A stretch of 64,000 bases of DNA from JAJTHJ01 sp046316025 (GTDB taxonomy: Bacteria > Pseudomonadota > Gammaproteobacteria > Burkholderiales > Burkholderiaceae_F): assembly GCA_046316025.1 (NCBI GenBank), contig JBKCXU010000103.1, forward strand, positions 1-64,000, written 5' to 3'. The translations under genes and the position numbers were made by a program. Positions 63,387 to 64,000 of this stretch are shown here, one piece after another. The notes under the pieces were generated by a model. It searched no databases. It saw only the letters and a list, made by a program, of their open reading frames with translations, and had not been told where the DNA came from. Numbering within the stretch: the stretch's first letter is position 1; every line of letters begins with the position of its first letter.

Positions 63387-63392
63387 TAAAAT
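63387..63392 (+). promoter_or_regulatory. Possible -10 element for petA
   Basis: TAAAAT in the context CAGTAAAATGCCGCG lies 80 bp before the petA ATG. The same word recurs upstream of other genes here (2057-2062, 42116-42121). No good -35 is visible, so this is weak evidence. Confidence 0.3.
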
Positions 63393-63472
63393 GCCGCGCT
63401 TTCTCCCGCAGCGCCTGTCCCTTCGACGAGTCTCGGCAGAGTCGCCGCGACACCGTCCCTGGAGCCCTTGTC

Positions 63473-64000
63473 ATGTCCTCCTCCGTTCCCGCAACGCCGG
63501 CGACCCCCAATGACGCCGAGCGTCGCAACATGCTGATTGCCACCGGCGTGGTCGGTGGCGCCGGGGCGGCCGCCTTGGCGGTTCCGTTCGTCGCCTCATT
63601 CGGCCCGTCCGAGCGCGCGCGCGCCGCCGGCGCGCCGGTGCAGGTCGATATCGCCGGCATGGCCCCCGGCGAAATGCGGCGCGTCGAGTGGCGCGGCAAC
63701 CCCGTCTGGGTGCTGCGCCGCACGCCGGAGATGCTCGAGTCGCTGAAGCAGACCACCCCGCTGGTGGCCGACCCCAACTCCCAGCGCACCGCCTACCCGA
63801 CACCGGCCTACGCGCAAAACGAGTGGCGCTCGATCAAGCCGGAGTACCTCGTGGCGGTGGGCATCTGCACGCATTTGGGCTGCTCGCCGGTCGGCCCGCT
63901 GGCCGCCGGCACCGACGCGACGCTGGGCAACGTGCCGGGCTTCCTCTGCCCCTGCCACGGCTCGACCTTCGATCTGGCCGGGCGCGTGTTCAAGAACAAG
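63473..64000 (+). CDS. petA: Rieske iron-sulfur subunit of the cytochrome bc1 complex (partial, 3' cut)
   Basis: The Rieske protein moves electrons from ubiquinol to cytochrome c1. The visible 176 residues have the Tat-type N-terminus (NDAERRNMLIATGVVGGAGA) that also serves as membrane anchor. Cluster motif 1 is ICTHLGCSP (Cys132, His134) and motif 2 CPCHGSTFDLAGRV (Cys159, His162), with Cys137 and Cys161 for the disulfide. The gene runs off the window end about 20-30 codons before its expected stop. TatABC, encoded nearby, would export it, and petB/petC are expected next. Confidence 0.96.
   Translation, partial: MSSSVPATPATPNDAERRNMLIATGVVGGAGAAALAVPFVASFGPSERARAAGAPVQVDIAGMAPGEMRRVEWRGNPVWVLRRTPEMLESLKQTTPLVADPNSQRTAYPTPAYAQNEWRSIKPEYLVAVGICTHLGCSPVGPLAAGTDATLGNVPGFLCPCHGSTFDLAGRVFKNK

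Overview
The window is a high-G+C chromosomal segment with densely packed, often 1-4 bp overlapping genes. Gene content and order point to a betaproteobacterium, probably Rhodocyclales-like; this is inferred from synteny and protein character, not from a marker gene. Pointers are the engB/cytochrome c4 pair, pilMNOPQ followed by aroKB, an mlaFEDACB cluster running into bolA-murA-hisGD, and hisIE-HIT-tatABC leading to degP/mscL/petA. Nearly everything is core chromosome. Several small lower-G+C insertions and palindromic repeats interrupt otherwise conserved operons.

Region by region: 1-95 is a C/G homopolymer tract that is probably a contig-edge artefact. 139-10,200 holds hemB (Asp-rich, Mg-type), engB, a diheme cytochrome c4, a SAM methyltransferase, a decayed nrfH, guaC, a LytS/LytTR-type two-component pair, exonuclease III and msrPQ. 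10,200-14,400 holds lysA-lptM divergent from cyaY, then mrcA (PBP1A). 14,882-24,525 holds pilMNOPQ, a lipoprotein with Ig-like repeats wedged before aroK-aroB, and a dGTPase-like gene. 24,518-25,316 is a RAYT (REP-associated tyrosine transposase) unit bounded by two copies of a palindrome. 25,375-32,163 is glutamate synthase gltB/gltD with a foreign-looking ORF between the subunits. 32,500-34,013 is a RuBisCO-like protein overlapping a cupin, a pairing known from methylthioadenosine salvage. 34,078-38,217 is accessory metabolism and regulation: a solute-binding protein, a glycine-zipper lipoprotein, a thioesterase, an AraC regulator and a nitroreductase-like lipoprotein.

38,331-44,267 is the Mla phospholipid transport operon, then an ABC-2 exporter whose two genes have absorbed palindromic repeats into their reading frames, then bolA. 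44,487-59,016 is murA and the histidine operon (hisG-D-C-B-H-A-F-I-E). The operon is split between hisD and hisC by about 6 kb carrying a RAYT-like repeat cluster, a lower-G+C AAA ATPase plus small partner gene (candidate defence or toxin-like module), a truncated divergent hisC remnant, and an O-acyltransferase/SGNH-hydrolase pair. A short signal peptidase I gene sits between hisF and hisI. 59,013-64,000 is a HIT protein, tatABC, a Sel1-repeat protein, a DegS/DegP-type protease, mscL and the start of the Rieske gene petA, cut by the window end.

Functional links: TatABC can export MsrP, the nitroreductase-like lipoprotein and the Rieske protein, all encoded here. MlaA-F, the PBP1A, MurA and the acyltransferase all act on the envelope. 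The most unusual points are the scarred his operon with its ATPase module, the RuBisCO-like/cupin pair, the nrfH pseudogene that still has an FNR-like site, and repeats captured inside coding sequence.
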